A stretch of DNA of 64,000 bases from JBBDXI01 sp040902425 (GTDB lineage: Bacteria > Planctomycetota > Phycisphaerae > Phycisphaerales > UBA1924), in contig JBBDXI010000081.1 of the NCBI GenBank assembly GCA_040902425.1, forward strand, positions 1-64,000. Direction: 5' to 3'. The notes beneath the pieces are model-generated. The model had not been told where the DNA came from and did not search any database. It saw only the letters and a list, made by a program, of their open reading frames with translations. This document shows positions 51,185 to 59,657 of the stretch, one piece after another. Every line of letters starts with the position of its first letter. Position 1 is the stretch's first letter. Made by a program: the position numbers and the translations under genes.

Positions 51185-54100
51185 TCACGGGCACCCGGCG
51201 GCGTAGCGGGTGAGGAAGCAGCCGAAGTCCGCGACGTTGAGGATGGGGGGCGCGGTGGACTCGTCGCAGTTGGCGTAGGCCTCGCCCGCCGCGTAGCGGG
51301 TGAGGAAGCAGCCGAAGTCGGCGACGTTAAGGACCGGGGCCGCGGTGGACCCGTCGCAGTTGGGGTAGCAGGCCGGGCCCGGGTCGGTGCAGCCGGTGGT
51401 CGTGGCCTCGATGCGGACATTGTCCACGTGCCAGCCGCGGAAGGTGTTGAACTGGCCATCGCCGGTGGCGAACCGCCACCGGAGGGTCACCGTCTGGCCG
51501 GCGTAGGAGGTCAGGTTCACGGTCCGGGTCTCGAAGCTGGGCGAGTCGCCGGTCGTGTCCACGGTCGTGCCGTTGACGGCGAGGGTGGTGATGTCCCAGC
51601 CGGAGAGGTTCTCGCTGACCTTGGCGGAGCAATAGGAGAGGGTGATCGAGCCGCCGGGGGGGAGGGTGGGCAGGGCGATGGGGGCGGAGGTCAGGTCGCC
51701 GGAGTTGGCGGTGGTGCCCGTGGCGTAGGTGCAGACGGCGGGCTGGCCGTAGTAGGCCCAGGTGGGTCCGTCGCAGGAGCCGCCGGGGGGGCAGGAGCCG
51801 GAGATGTTCCAGAGGCCGGTGACCGACCACCCGGCCGGCAGGCCGCTCTCGAAGCTCTCGGTGAAGAGGGTGCTGGTGGTGATGGTGCCGATGGCGGTCG
51901 AGAAGGAGGAGGCGGGGGCGTTGCCGGGGGCGGCGGCGGTGGCGCCCTGGTCCCCCTGGGCGGTGAAGTAAAACTGTGGGGTGTGCGCGCAGAGGGCGGC
52001 GGGGAAGTCGGCGCGGTAGGCGGTGCCGCCGAGGCTGACCAGGGGCGTCGGGATGAACGTGCCGCTGATGGTGGAGCGGTGCCAGGCCGTGGGGCTGCCC
52101 GCGACCACGTTCTGGGAGCCCGGGGTGACGGTGACGTTGACCGAGTAGGGGTCGCCGGGGGCGACCAGGGCGGGGATGCCCGAGGCCGAGACGATCAGGG
52201 GCGGGGGTGTGCCGCCCTGGATGTCGCCGGTGGCGACGACGGCGAAGCCCTGCGCGCCCACGCCGACCGCGCCGCCGCGGATGCGGACGGTGTAGGGGCC
52301 GGGGGGCGGCGCGAGCAGGTGGACCTGCTCGGTGCTGTTCTTGGCGTCCTTCACGCCGCCGGAAGTGGACTCGCCGGTCGCGGTGTTGAAGACGTTACCC
52401 AGGTACATCCCGCCGGGGCCCTCGACGACGAGGTCGAGGTCGTTGATGACGGGGTTGCCCGCGCCAGCGGCGGCCGGGGGCTCGGTCCAGGAGAGGGTGA
52501 TGCGCAGGGGCTGGCCGGAGCCCAGGACGTTGACGTTGACGATGTGCTCGCCGGCGGTGGAGAGGCCGTCGCCGTTGCGGACATCGGCCATGAGGAGCTT
52601 GCGGGCATCGCCGGGGAAGTAGAGGGCATCGTCGGCCTTGACGCGCCCCCACCCCTCGAGGTTGCTGGGGTAGCCGGCGGGCGAGGCGACGGCGTTGCAG
52701 GGCGAGGGCGTGTTGTGCGCGGCGGTGATGTCCTGCCCGGAGTTCATGAGGGCCGCGCGGACGAGGGCCCCGGAGGGGTTGTGCGAGAGGCCGCCGGGGA
52801 CGCCGGTGGGGTAGTAGCCGTTGACGAAGTACTGCCGGACGAGCATGGCCGTCCCGGCGATGGCCGGGGAGGCCATCGACGTGCCGGTGAAGGCGACGGT
52901 GCCGCAGGAGGTGCCCGAGGATGAGGACAGCGTGGCGTGCCCGGGGGCGAAGATCTCGGGCTTGCGGCGCCCGTCGGCGGTGGGCCCAGCGCCGCCGGTG
53001 CACACGGCGGTCTGGTCGGGGGAGTTCTTGGTGTTGCCGACGGCCAGCACGTTCTTGGCGTTCTCGGGGTTCTTCAGCAGGGTCTGGTTGGTGACGGCGA
53101 AGCAGATGACGTCGTCCTCGTTCTGCCAGGTGAAGTCGTCGATGGCCCGGCAGAGGGCGTCGTAGGCGGTGGTGCCGTCGTTGCCCCAGGAGTTGGTGTG
53201 GATGCGGGCGCCGGCGGCGTGGTTGGCGTCGGTCTGGGCGAAGAAGGACGTGCCGCCGGAAGGGCCCCAGGCGAGCTTGCCCAGGTAGGCCACGCCGCGG
53301 GTGTTGTCCTCAGCGCCGCCATCGCCGACGGCAGTGCCGGCACAGTGGGTGCCGTGGGAGTCGCCCGCGCCGGTGCTGGCCAGGCGGACGACCTTGCGGT
53401 GGGTGGGGCCCACGGGGTTGAGCGGGTCGGAGAAGGAGCAGTGGTTGATGTCCACCCGCCCGTCGAGGATGCCCACCACCTGGCCCTCGCCCCGCAGGCC
53501 GTTGTCGTAGAGGGGGAAGCTGCCGCTGACGTTGCTCTGGACGATCCAGCGGGTGTTCAGGTTGCTGCGGTCGGTGATCTCGGGGGAGGGCTCGACGAAC
53601 TGGATGCCGGGGATGGCGGCCAGGCGCGGGGCGTCGGCGAGGCGCATCCGGACCGTCATCTCGACGTGGCCGGCGATGGCCTGCTCCTCCAGCACCTCCG
53701 CGCCGCGGATGGCGAAGATGGCGCGGGCGACCTCGCCCGTGTCCGCGCCTTGGAAGGCGACCACGGTCAGCAGGTCGCGACCCTGCTTCGCCAGGGCCTG
53801 GCGCTCGGGAGTCAGGTACGGGCGGCGGCCGATCTCCGGGTCGAGCTTCCACGCGGCCAGGTAGGGGGACCACCACCGGATGAACTCCAGCGCCCCCACC
53901 GCCGCCACGTCCGCCTTGTCGAGCGTGACCAGGTAGGCGTTGGCGGGGAAGTAGGCGCCGGCGGGAATGCCCGCGGCCGCGAGACGGGCGCGACGCTCGG
54001 GCGTCATCGGCCCGTCGAGCTGGATCATGTACCGAGCCTGCGGCGCGTGCGCGCCGATCTCGGCGGCAAGGGTGGCGGCGGTACGGGGCGTGGCGGCATC

Positions 54101-54226
54101 CACCGTGCCGGCGCGGAGGTAGAGGCTGGTCGGTGTGAGGCCGCCCGCGGCGACATCGGCCAGGGCGAACCCGGCGGGGACGAGGGAGCAGGCGAGGAGC
54201 GCGGCGAGGGTGGTCTTGCGTGGCAT
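51185..54226 (-). CDS. Secreted S8 subtilisin-like protease with beta-sandwich and dockerin-type tail
   Basis: A 1013-residue protein. The signal peptide is TLAALLACSLVPAGFALA. A propeptide-like region runs to about residue 240. The protease triad is Asp in VVGILDGRVDINHC near residue 254, His in SHGTHCAGT near residue 292, and Ser in TGTSMASPAIAG near residue 450. It is followed by a P-domain-like part (LRITLSWTEPPAAAG), a fibronectin/MAM-like part (LFTESFESGLPAGWSVTGLW and GWHVDNVRIEA), and the module CYPNCDGS ... YAAGCP. Long stretches are nearly identical to the next gene. The start follows the signal peptide; earlier in-frame codons look non-coding. Confidence 0.93.
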   Translation of the reverse strand: MPRKTTLAALLACSLVPAGFALADVAAGGLTPTSLYLRAGTVDAATPRTAATLAAEIGAHAPQARYMIQLDGPMTPERRARLAAAGIPAGAYFPANAYLVTLDKADVAAVGALEFIRWWSPYLAAWKLDPEIGRRPYLTPERQALAKQGRDLLTVVAFQGADTGEVARAIFAIRGAEVLEEQAIAGHVEMTVRMRLADAPRLAAIPGIQFVEPSPEITDRSNLNTRWIVQSNVSGSFPLYDNGLRGEGQVVGILDGRVDINHCSFSDPLNPVGPTHRKVVRLASTGAGDSHGTHCAGTAVGDGGAEDNTRGVAYLGKLAWGPSGGTSFFAQTDANHAAGARIHTNSWGNDGTTAYDALCRAIDDFTWQNEDDVICFAVTNQTLLKNPENAKNVLAVGNTKNSPDQTAVCTGGAGPTADGRRKPEIFAPGHATLSSSSGTSCGTVAFTGTSMASPAIAGTAMLVRQYFVNGYYPTGVPGGLSHNPSGALVRAALMNSGQDITAAHNTPSPCNAVASPAGYPSNLEGWGRVKADDALYFPGDARKLLMADVRNGDGLSTAGEHIVNVNVLGSGQPLRITLSWTEPPAAAGAGNPVINDLDLVVEGPGGMYLGNVFNTATGESTSGGVKDAKNSTEQVHLLAPPPGPYTVRIRGGAVGVGAQGFAVVATGDIQGGTPPPLIVSASGIPALVAPGDPYSVNVTVTPGSQNVVAGSPTAWHRSTISGTFIPTPLVSLGGTAYRADFPAALCAHTPQFYFTAQGDQGATAAAPGNAPASSFSTAIGTITTSTLFTESFESGLPAGWSVTGLWNISGSCPPGGSCDGPTWAYYGQPAVCTYATGTTANSGDLTSAPIALPTLPPGGSITLSYCSAKVSENLSGWDITTLAVNGTTVDTTGDSPSFETRTVNLTSYAGQTVTLRWRFATGDGQFNTFRGWHVDNVRIEATTTGCTDPGPACYPNCDGSTAAPVLNVADFGCFLTRYAAGEAYANCDESTAPPILNVADFGCFLTRYAAGCP

Positions 54227-54323
54227 TTGGCGGCCTCTTGGGTGGGGCAAGGCGGACGGGTCCGCGTGAGTGGTCGGCCGGATGGAGGATACAGGACGAG
54301 GCGGAGAAGTGAAGCGGCGAAGC

Positions 54324-54359
54324 GTCACCTGCTCACGTGCTCACCTGTTCACCTGTTCA
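54324..54359. repeat. Octamer array GTCACCTG/CTCACGTG type
   Basis: The units GTCACCTG, CTCACGTG, CTCACCTG and TTCACCTG, plus a half unit, have a period of 8. On the other strand they read GTGAACAG, GTGAGCAC and GTGAGCAG. They lie directly after the stop of the 54364 protease gene. Confidence 0.85.
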
Positions 54360-54363
54360 AACT

Positions 54364-56589
54364 TCATGGGCATCCGGCGGCGTACGACGCCAGGAAGCAG
54401 CCGAAGTCCGCGACGTTCAGGACCGGTGCGGTGGTGGACTGGTCGCAGTTGGCGTAGGCCTCGCCCGCGGCGTAGCGGGTGAGGAAGCAGCCGAAGTCCG
54501 AGACGTTGAGGATCGGGGCCGTCGTTGAGTCGTCGCAGTTGGCGTAGCAGGGCGCCGGCGGGGGCTCGGTCTGCAGGTCGCCGGTGACGACCAGGGCGTA
54601 CCCCTGGGTGCCCACGCCGACGGCGGCCCCGCTGATGCGGACGGTGTACTCCCCCGGGAGCGGGTTTATCAGCAGCACCTGCTCGGTGTTGTTCTTCGCA
54701 TCCCGGACGCCGCCGACGACCGACTCGCCCTGGGCCGTGTTGAAGGCGTTCCCCAGGTACGTCCCGCCCGGGCCGATGACCGTGAGGTCCAGGTCGTTGA
54801 TGACGGGGTTGGCAGCGCCGGCCGCGGCCGGTGGCTCGGTCCAGCAGAGCGTGATGCGGAGGGGCTGGCCGGGGGTGGCGACGGCAACGGCGTACTCATC
54901 CTGGCCGCTGGTGGCGAGGCCCTGGGCGTTGGGGACATCCTCGATGTGGAGCTTTCGGGCATCGCCGGCGAGGTACAGCGCATCGTCGAGCTTGACCCGC
55001 CCCCAGCCCTCCTGGACGGAGGGGTAGCCGGTGGGGACCTGGAAGCTCCCGGAGGCGTGGGTGATGTCCTGGCCGGTGTTCATGAGCGTGGCGCGGAGGA
55101 GGGCGCCGCTGGGGGTGCGGGCATCGGAGGGGTTGGCGGCGCCCGAGGGGTAGAAGCCGCTCATGTAGTACTGCCGGACGAGCATGGTGGAGCCGGCGAT
55201 GGCGGGGGAGGCCATGGAGGTGCCGGTCATGGTCGCCGTGCCGCACCCCGAGGTGGAGGACGAGATGGTCGAGCACCCGGGGGCCCAGATCTCCGGCTTG
55301 AGGCGGCCGTCGGCCGTGGGCCCGCGCCCGCCGGTGCAGATGGTGAACTGGGTCGGCGTGTTCTGGACGTTGCCGACGGCCAGGACGTTCTTGGCGTTCT
55401 CGGGGTTCTTCAGGATGGTCAGGTTGGTGACGGCGAAGCAGATGACGTCGTCCTCGTTCTGCCAGGTGAAGTCGTCGATGGCGCGGCAGAGGGAGTCGTA
55501 GGCGGTGGTGCCGTCGTTGCCCCAGGAGTTGGTGTGGACGCGGGCGCCGGCGTCGTGGTTGGCGTCGGTCTGGGCGAAGAAGGCCGTGCCGCCGGAGGGG
55601 CCCCAGGCGAGCTTGCCCATGTAGGCGACGCCGCGGGTGTTGTCCTCGACCCCGGCGTCGCCGACGGCGGTGCCCGCGCAGTGCGAGCCGTGGGAGTTGG
55701 CGGTGCCGGTGCTGGCCATCCGGACGATTTTGCGGTGCGTGGGGCCGATGGGGTTGACGGGGTCGGAGAAGGAGCAGTGGCTGGTGCTGACGCGCCCGTC
55801 GAGGATGCCGACGATCTGGCCCTCGCCCCGCAGGCCCTGGGCGTAGAGCGGCGTGACGCCGGCGATGTTGCTCTGGACGACCCAGCGGGTGTTCAGGTTG
55901 CTGCGGTCGGTGATCTCGGGGGAGGGCTCGACGAACTGGATGCCGGGGATGGCGGCCAGGCGCGGGGCGTCGGCGAGGCGCATCCGGACCGTCATCTCGA
56001 CGTGGCCGGCGATGGCCTGCTCCTCCAGCACCTCCGCGCCGCGGATGGCGAGGATGGCCCGCTCGACGGCGCCGCTGTCGGCGCCCTGAAAGACGACCAC
56101 GGTGAGCAGGTCGCGCCCCTGCTTCGCGAGGGCCTGGCGCTCGGGGGTCTGGTACCGGCGCTGGCCGATCTCCGGGTCGAGCTTCCACTCGGCGCGGTAG
56201 GGCGACCACCAGCGGATGAACCCCAGGGCCGCGACGGCGGCCGCGTCGGCCTTGTCGAGCGTGATGAGGTAGGCACAGTCGGGGAAGTAGGCGCCGGGCT
56301 CGATGCCCGCGGCGGTGAGGCGGGCGCGCCGGCCGGGCGTCATCGGGCCGTCGAGCTGGATGATGTAGCGGGCGCCCGGTGCGGCCGCGCCGATCTCCGC
56401 GGCCAGGGTGGGGGCGAGGCGGGGCGTGGCGGCATCGACGGTGCCGGCGCGGAGCAAAAGGCTGGTGGGCGTGGGGTTCGCCTGGCCGTCGGCCATGGCG
56501 CTCCCGGCGAGCGTGCAGGCGGCGAGGGCGGCGAGGAGCCCGGGGGTGAGGCGGGAGGCGCGGGGGGCGCGGGGGGTGTGGTGCGGCAT
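54364..56589 (-). CDS. Secreted S8 subtilisin-like protease paralog with dockerin-type tail
   Basis: A 741-residue protein. The signal peptide is TPGLLAALAACTLAGSAMAD. The triad is Asp in IVGILDGRVSTSHC near residue 262, His in SHGSHCAGT near residue 299, and Ser in TGTSMASPAIAG near residue 456. It shares the propeptide, protease and P-domain-like parts with its neighbour but lacks the MAM-like part. The module is CYANCDDSTTAPILNVSDFG ... YAAGCP. Between residues 150 and 240 the DNA of the two genes is almost identical, which suggests recent duplication or gene conversion. It is the first gene of the minus-strand cluster. Confidence 0.93.
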   Translation of the reverse strand: MPHHTPRAPRASRLTPGLLAALAACTLAGSAMADGQANPTPTSLLLRAGTVDAATPRLAPTLAAEIGAAAPGARYIIQLDGPMTPGRRARLTAAGIEPGAYFPDCAYLITLDKADAAAVAALGFIRWWSPYRAEWKLDPEIGQRRYQTPERQALAKQGRDLLTVVVFQGADSGAVERAILAIRGAEVLEEQAIAGHVEMTVRMRLADAPRLAAIPGIQFVEPSPEITDRSNLNTRWVVQSNIAGVTPLYAQGLRGEGQIVGILDGRVSTSHCSFSDPVNPIGPTHRKIVRMASTGTANSHGSHCAGTAVGDAGVEDNTRGVAYMGKLAWGPSGGTAFFAQTDANHDAGARVHTNSWGNDGTTAYDSLCRAIDDFTWQNEDDVICFAVTNLTILKNPENAKNVLAVGNVQNTPTQFTICTGGRGPTADGRLKPEIWAPGCSTISSSTSGCGTATMTGTSMASPAIAGSTMLVRQYYMSGFYPSGAANPSDARTPSGALLRATLMNTGQDITHASGSFQVPTGYPSVQEGWGRVKLDDALYLAGDARKLHIEDVPNAQGLATSGQDEYAVAVATPGQPLRITLCWTEPPAAAGAANPVINDLDLTVIGPGGTYLGNAFNTAQGESVVGGVRDAKNNTEQVLLINPLPGEYTVRISGAAVGVGTQGYALVVTGDLQTEPPPAPCYANCDDSTTAPILNVSDFGCFLTRYAAGEAYANCDQSTTAPVLNVADFGCFLASYAAGCP

Positions 56590-56884
56590 GTGGGGTCGGG
56601 ACTCCGTTCGCTCAGGTGATTGGGGGGGCCGGCCGGTGCGAGATGGCGGGGGCGCGGCGGGGCGGGCCCGCTCGGTCAACGCTCGCGGGTCCCGGGGCGG
56701 GGCCGCGGGTGTGATGCCGGCATCAGGGGGACTCTCCGCTTGCCTGAGAACGAACAGCCCCCGGGGACGGGGGCGAGATGCCTCTTGATACGGGTGGAAC
56801 ACGTCCGCTGATCCACCGCGCGGCCGCCCCCGTGCAGGGGCCAAACCCACGGTCCGCCGGGGGTGTGTCATGATACAGTCGCGC

Positions 56885-57484
56885 ATGAAACGGGAGCCTG
56901 CAAGGGGCGAGGGCACGAAACCGGCGGAGAAAGCGGTGTCGGGGGTGCCGGCGCTGCATGCGCCGTGGCGGGCGGAGTACCTGGAAGGTCTGGATAAGGA
57001 GGAAGGGGCGGCGGGCAAGGAGAGCGCAGGGGGCCGGGAGCCCGGCGCGACCGCGTCGTTCCTTCGGGAGTACTGGCTGTCGCCGGAGCGCGACGACCAA
57101 AACCTGGTGGTGGCGCGGACGGGGGATGGGATCATCCTGCTGAACCGCTACCCCTACGCGGGGGGGCACCTGCTGGTGGCCCTGGGGGAGGCCCGCGGCC
57201 GGCTGCTGGAATACACGCCCGCGCAGCGGGCGAAGCTGTGGGAGCTTACCGCGCTGGCGGCGGCGCTGATGGAGCGGACCCTGCACCCGCAGGGGATCAA
57301 CTACGGGATCAACGAGGGTCGCGCGGCGGGGGCGGGCGTGCCGCAGCACCTGCACGTGCACCTGGTGCCGCGCTGGTCGGGGGATGTGAACTTCATGGCG
57401 GCGGTGGGGAACGTGCGGGTGATCCCCTCGGCGCTGGAGCGGATGGCGGAGCGGTACCGCAAGGCGTGGGGGGGCACGCGGTGA
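56885..57484 (+). CDS. HIT domain protein (Ap4A phosphorylase-like)
   Basis: A 199-residue protein. A variable N-terminal part of about 70 residues is followed by the HIT domain: NLVVARTGDGIILLNRYPYA, GHLLVALGEARG, and the catalytic His triad in PQHLHVHLVPRW near residue 155. HIT proteins hydrolyse or phosphorolyse nucleotide phosphodiesters such as Ap4A. The ATG at 56885 (MKREP) is slightly preferred over the one 15 bases upstream. It is one of two HIT genes on either side of the toxin-antitoxin module. Confidence 0.9.
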   Translation: MKREPARGEGTKPAEKAVSGVPALHAPWRAEYLEGLDKEEGAAGKESAGGREPGATASFLREYWLSPERDDQNLVVARTGDGIILLNRYPYAGGHLLVALGEARGRLLEYTPAQRAKLWELTALAAALMERTLHPQGINYGINEGRAAGAGVPQHLHVHLVPRWSGDVNFMAAVGNVRVIPSALERMAERYRKAWGGTR

Positions 57485-57499
57485 AGCGTGTGGGTCGCG

Positions 57500-57820
57500 T
57501 CACTCCTCGGCTTCGAGCAACGGACGTTGGCGGCCGTGGCGGAACGCGATGACCTCCACGAGTTGCCGCTCATCGTCCACACGAAAGAAGATCGCGTAGT
57601 CGCCGTAGTTGGCCCGCCGCACTTCGTAGCCCTTGGCGGCGCTCACGGCCTCGGCGACGGCAAACCGTCGCGGCCACTCGTAGAGCGAATCGATAAGATC
57701 GAAGAGACCCGAGAGCCACCGCCCCAGGCGATCCTTGGGCGTGCTCTGTTCTTTCAGATAGACCACGTGGGCGTCGATCGTGTCCTCGACCTCCCGGGTG
57801 ATGATGACGCGGAAGCTCAT
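57500..57820 (-). CDS. ParE/RelE-family toxin
   Basis: A 106-residue protein with the RelE/ParE fold: VIITREVEDTIDAHVVYLKE at the start, then IDSLYEWPRRFAVAEAVSAA, YEVRRANYGDYAIFFRVDDE and VIAFRHGRQRP. ParE toxins act on DNA gyrase and RelE toxins cut mRNA on ribosomes; the exact target cannot be told. It overlaps the antitoxin gene by four bases and is downstream of it, the usual order. Confidence 0.88.
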   Translation of the reverse strand: MSFRVIITREVEDTIDAHVVYLKEQSTPKDRLGRWLSGLFDLIDSLYEWPRRFAVAEAVSAAKGYEVRRANYGDYAIFFRVDDERQLVEVIAFRHGRQRPLLEAEE

Positions 57821-58110
57821 CGCTCGAGCGGGAGCCCACGCTTCCTGGCGATGCCCCGAAGGGCCTCCCGGGCGTCGCGGGCCCGGCCGGCCTTGATGTC
57901 GGCCTCGCTGCGCTGGATCATCGCGAGCGTCTCGGCCAGGTCTGCCCGGTCGGCGAGTTCGTCGTAGGCCTTCGCGCTCAGCACCACCGCCTCGGTCTCG
58001 CCGTTGGTGGTCACGTAGAGCGGCCGTCCCGTTTTCTTAACCCGGTTCAAGTGCTCGCGGAGGTTCTGCCGGTGGTCCGTGAAGCTGGTGATGTCGGTCG
58101 AACGGGTCAT
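57817..58110 (-). CDS. Phd/YefM-type antitoxin
   Basis: A 97-residue protein. The N-terminal Phd/YefM fold is DITSFTDHRQNLREHLNRVK followed by RPLYVTTNGETEAVVLSAKA, which dimerises and binds the operator. The C-terminal helices (YDELADRADLAETLAMIQR) would neutralise the toxin. The pair is expected to repress its own operon. The ATG at 58110 was chosen because the fold begins there. Confidence 0.88.
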   Translation of the reverse strand: MTRSTDITSFTDHRQNLREHLNRVKKTGRPLYVTTNGETEAVVLSAKAYDELADRADLAETLAMIQRSEADIKAGRARDAREALRGIARKRGLPLER

Positions 58111-58181
58111 GGCTTCTCCATCGGCCGAATGTACAGGATTATGTACGTCCAAGACGGCGGCAGGATCGCCGAAAGCAGCGT

Positions 58182-58631
58182 TTATGGCCTGCGTTCGGGT
58201 CGTCCGACACGGAAGGCCTCCCGGATGGCCTCCACGGCCGCGTCCCGCGCGGCCGCGGCGCTGCGGCCGCGCTGCTGGTCTTCAGGCCAGGACCAGACGG
58301 CGCCCGGCGGGTCGGCGGGGCGGCGGGGGATGAGGTGCCAGTGAAGGTGGGGGACCTGGTTGCAGAGGCAGGCGTAGTTGAGGCGGGTGACTTCGGGGAA
58401 CGCGGTGCGGATCGCGGCGGCGGCGCGCATGAGGTCTTCGAAGAGGCGGGCGCGGCGGGCGGGGTCGAGGGATTCGAGGTGCTCGTGGTGGCCGTTCAGG
58501 ATGAGGACGGACCAGCCGGGGCAGCCCTGGGGGGCCGAGAGGATGAGCGTGGACTCGGCGAGGTCGGCGATGTGGGAGGGGTCCCCGCCGGCGCGCGATT
58601 GAGCGAGGGTGGTGCAGAGTTCGCAGGGCAT
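58182..58631 (-). CDS. HIT family protein with N-terminal CxxC
   Basis: A 149-residue protein. CELC at residues 3-6 suggests a metal site seen in some HIT proteins. The catalytic motif is PHLHWHLIPRRPAD near residue 97, preceded by RLNYACLCNQ. This form resembles small HIT hydrolases of unknown nucleotide specificity. The short overlap-free spacing to the MBL gene upstream suggests they could be co-transcribed. Confidence 0.9.
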   Translation of the reverse strand: MPCELCTTLAQSRAGGDPSHIADLAESTLILSAPQGCPGWSVLILNGHHEHLESLDPARRARLFEDLMRAAAAIRTAFPEVTRLNYACLCNQVPHLHWHLIPRRPADPPGAVWSWPEDQQRGRSAAAARDAAVEAIREAFRVGRPERRP

Positions 58632-58674
58632 CTGAACCCGGGGCGGGGACGCCCCGGCTCACTCGCGGCAGCGG

Positions 58675-59367
58675 TCAGAAGGGCCGCTTGGTGGGGTTGA
58701 GGGTGAGGTTGTCGCGCCCGGGGATGATGAGGTCGGCGATCTCGACGGCCTCGGCGAAGCTCTCGCGGGCCTTGTCGAGGTCGTGGACCGTGGGCAGCAC
58801 CATGCCCTGCTCGAGGTGCTCGCAGGTGGGGATGGCGTCGCCGGCGATGACGGTGGTGTGGCGGGAGCCGGCGATGATGAGGCCGGTGAGGCCCGGGGTC
58901 ACCCCGGGCATGGGGAAGAGGTCCACCCGCTCGCCGCGCTCGTCGGCGAGGTGGTCGGGGGCGGGCTCGCAGCGCTGGAGGAGGGCGATGTCGTGGGCGA
59001 GCAGCTCGCGGAGCTTGGCGTCCTCTTCCTCCGCGGCCTCGTGGAGCTTGGCGACAAGGGCAGCGCCGATGTGGTCGCGCTCGACGGCGCTGATCCACCA
59101 GGTGGCGTTCTCGAAGGCGAGGAGGGCGCGGCGGGTTTCCGGGTTGAAGGTGGTGAGGAAGATGTGGGTGATGTCGGGCGGCTTGAGGCCGGCGCGCTCG
59201 TCGAGGCGGGCGACCAGGCCGTGGGCGGGGAGGCCGGGGTCGATCAGGATGCGGTGGGCGCCGGCCTGGATGAGCGTGGTGGTGGCGTGCCCGGCGCGGA
59301 CGGGGGCACGCTCGCCGCGGAGGGGGTGGGCGGAGAGGGCGCCGATGCTGATGACGCGGACATCCAT
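58675..59367 (-). CDS. Metallo-beta-lactamase-fold protein lacking the metal motif
   Basis: A 230-residue protein. The fold is recognisable: GHATTTLIQAGAHRILIDPG at the start, AGSRHTTVIAGDAIPTCEHL later, and IIPGRDNLTLNP near the end. The canonical HxHxDH after the fourth strand is replaced: the position reads IFLTTFNPETRRALLAF, with none of the metal-binding residues. The downstream GDA aspartate remains. It may be a non-hydrolytic regulator or a binding protein. A TACCAT hexamer lies eight bases before the ATG. Confidence 0.8.
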   Translation of the reverse strand: MDVRVISIGALSAHPLRGERAPVRAGHATTTLIQAGAHRILIDPGLPAHGLVARLDERAGLKPPDITHIFLTTFNPETRRALLAFENATWWISAVERDHIGAALVAKLHEAAEEEDAKLRELLAHDIALLQRCEPAPDHLADERGERVDLFPMPGVTPGLTGLIIAGSRHTTVIAGDAIPTCEHLEQGMVLPTVHDLDKARESFAEAVEIADLIIPGRDNLTLNPTKRPF

Positions 59368-59375
59368 CGCGGCGG

Positions 59376-59381
59376 ATGGTA
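59376..59381 (-). promoter_or_regulatory. -10 element before the MBL-fold gene (leaderless)
   Basis: On the minus strand TACCAT lies eight bases before the ATG. Confidence 0.45.
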
Positions 59382-59387
59382 CGGGGA

Positions 59388-59538
59388 GAGGAGAACACAG
59401 AGGAAGACAGAGGAAACAGAGGAAGACCGAGGGGAGACGTGGTGTCCGGAGATGCGGGCCCGTCTCTCCGGCTCTCTTTCAGGTCCTCTTTCTCTGTCTT
59501 CCTCTGTGTTCCACCCTCTGTTTTCCTCTGTGTTCTCG
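59388..59538. repeat. Inverted ACAGAGGAA repeat array
   Basis: Left arm, 59388-59433: ACAGAGGAAG-type units. Right arm, 59474-59538: the complementary CTTCCTCTGT units, both carrying GAGAACACAGAGGAA or its complement. About 40 bases lie between the arms. It fills the gap between the divergent MBL and VWA genes. Confidence 0.8.
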
Positions 59539-59657
59539 GCGTTGTGCCCGCGCGTTACAGAGGCGTTACGAGCGCCGGGCCGATCAAGGCGTAGGTTGAT
59601 ATGGCCGCGACGGGCGGGCGACAGTGGACGCCCCCGCCGGCTCTGGGAGACTCAGCC

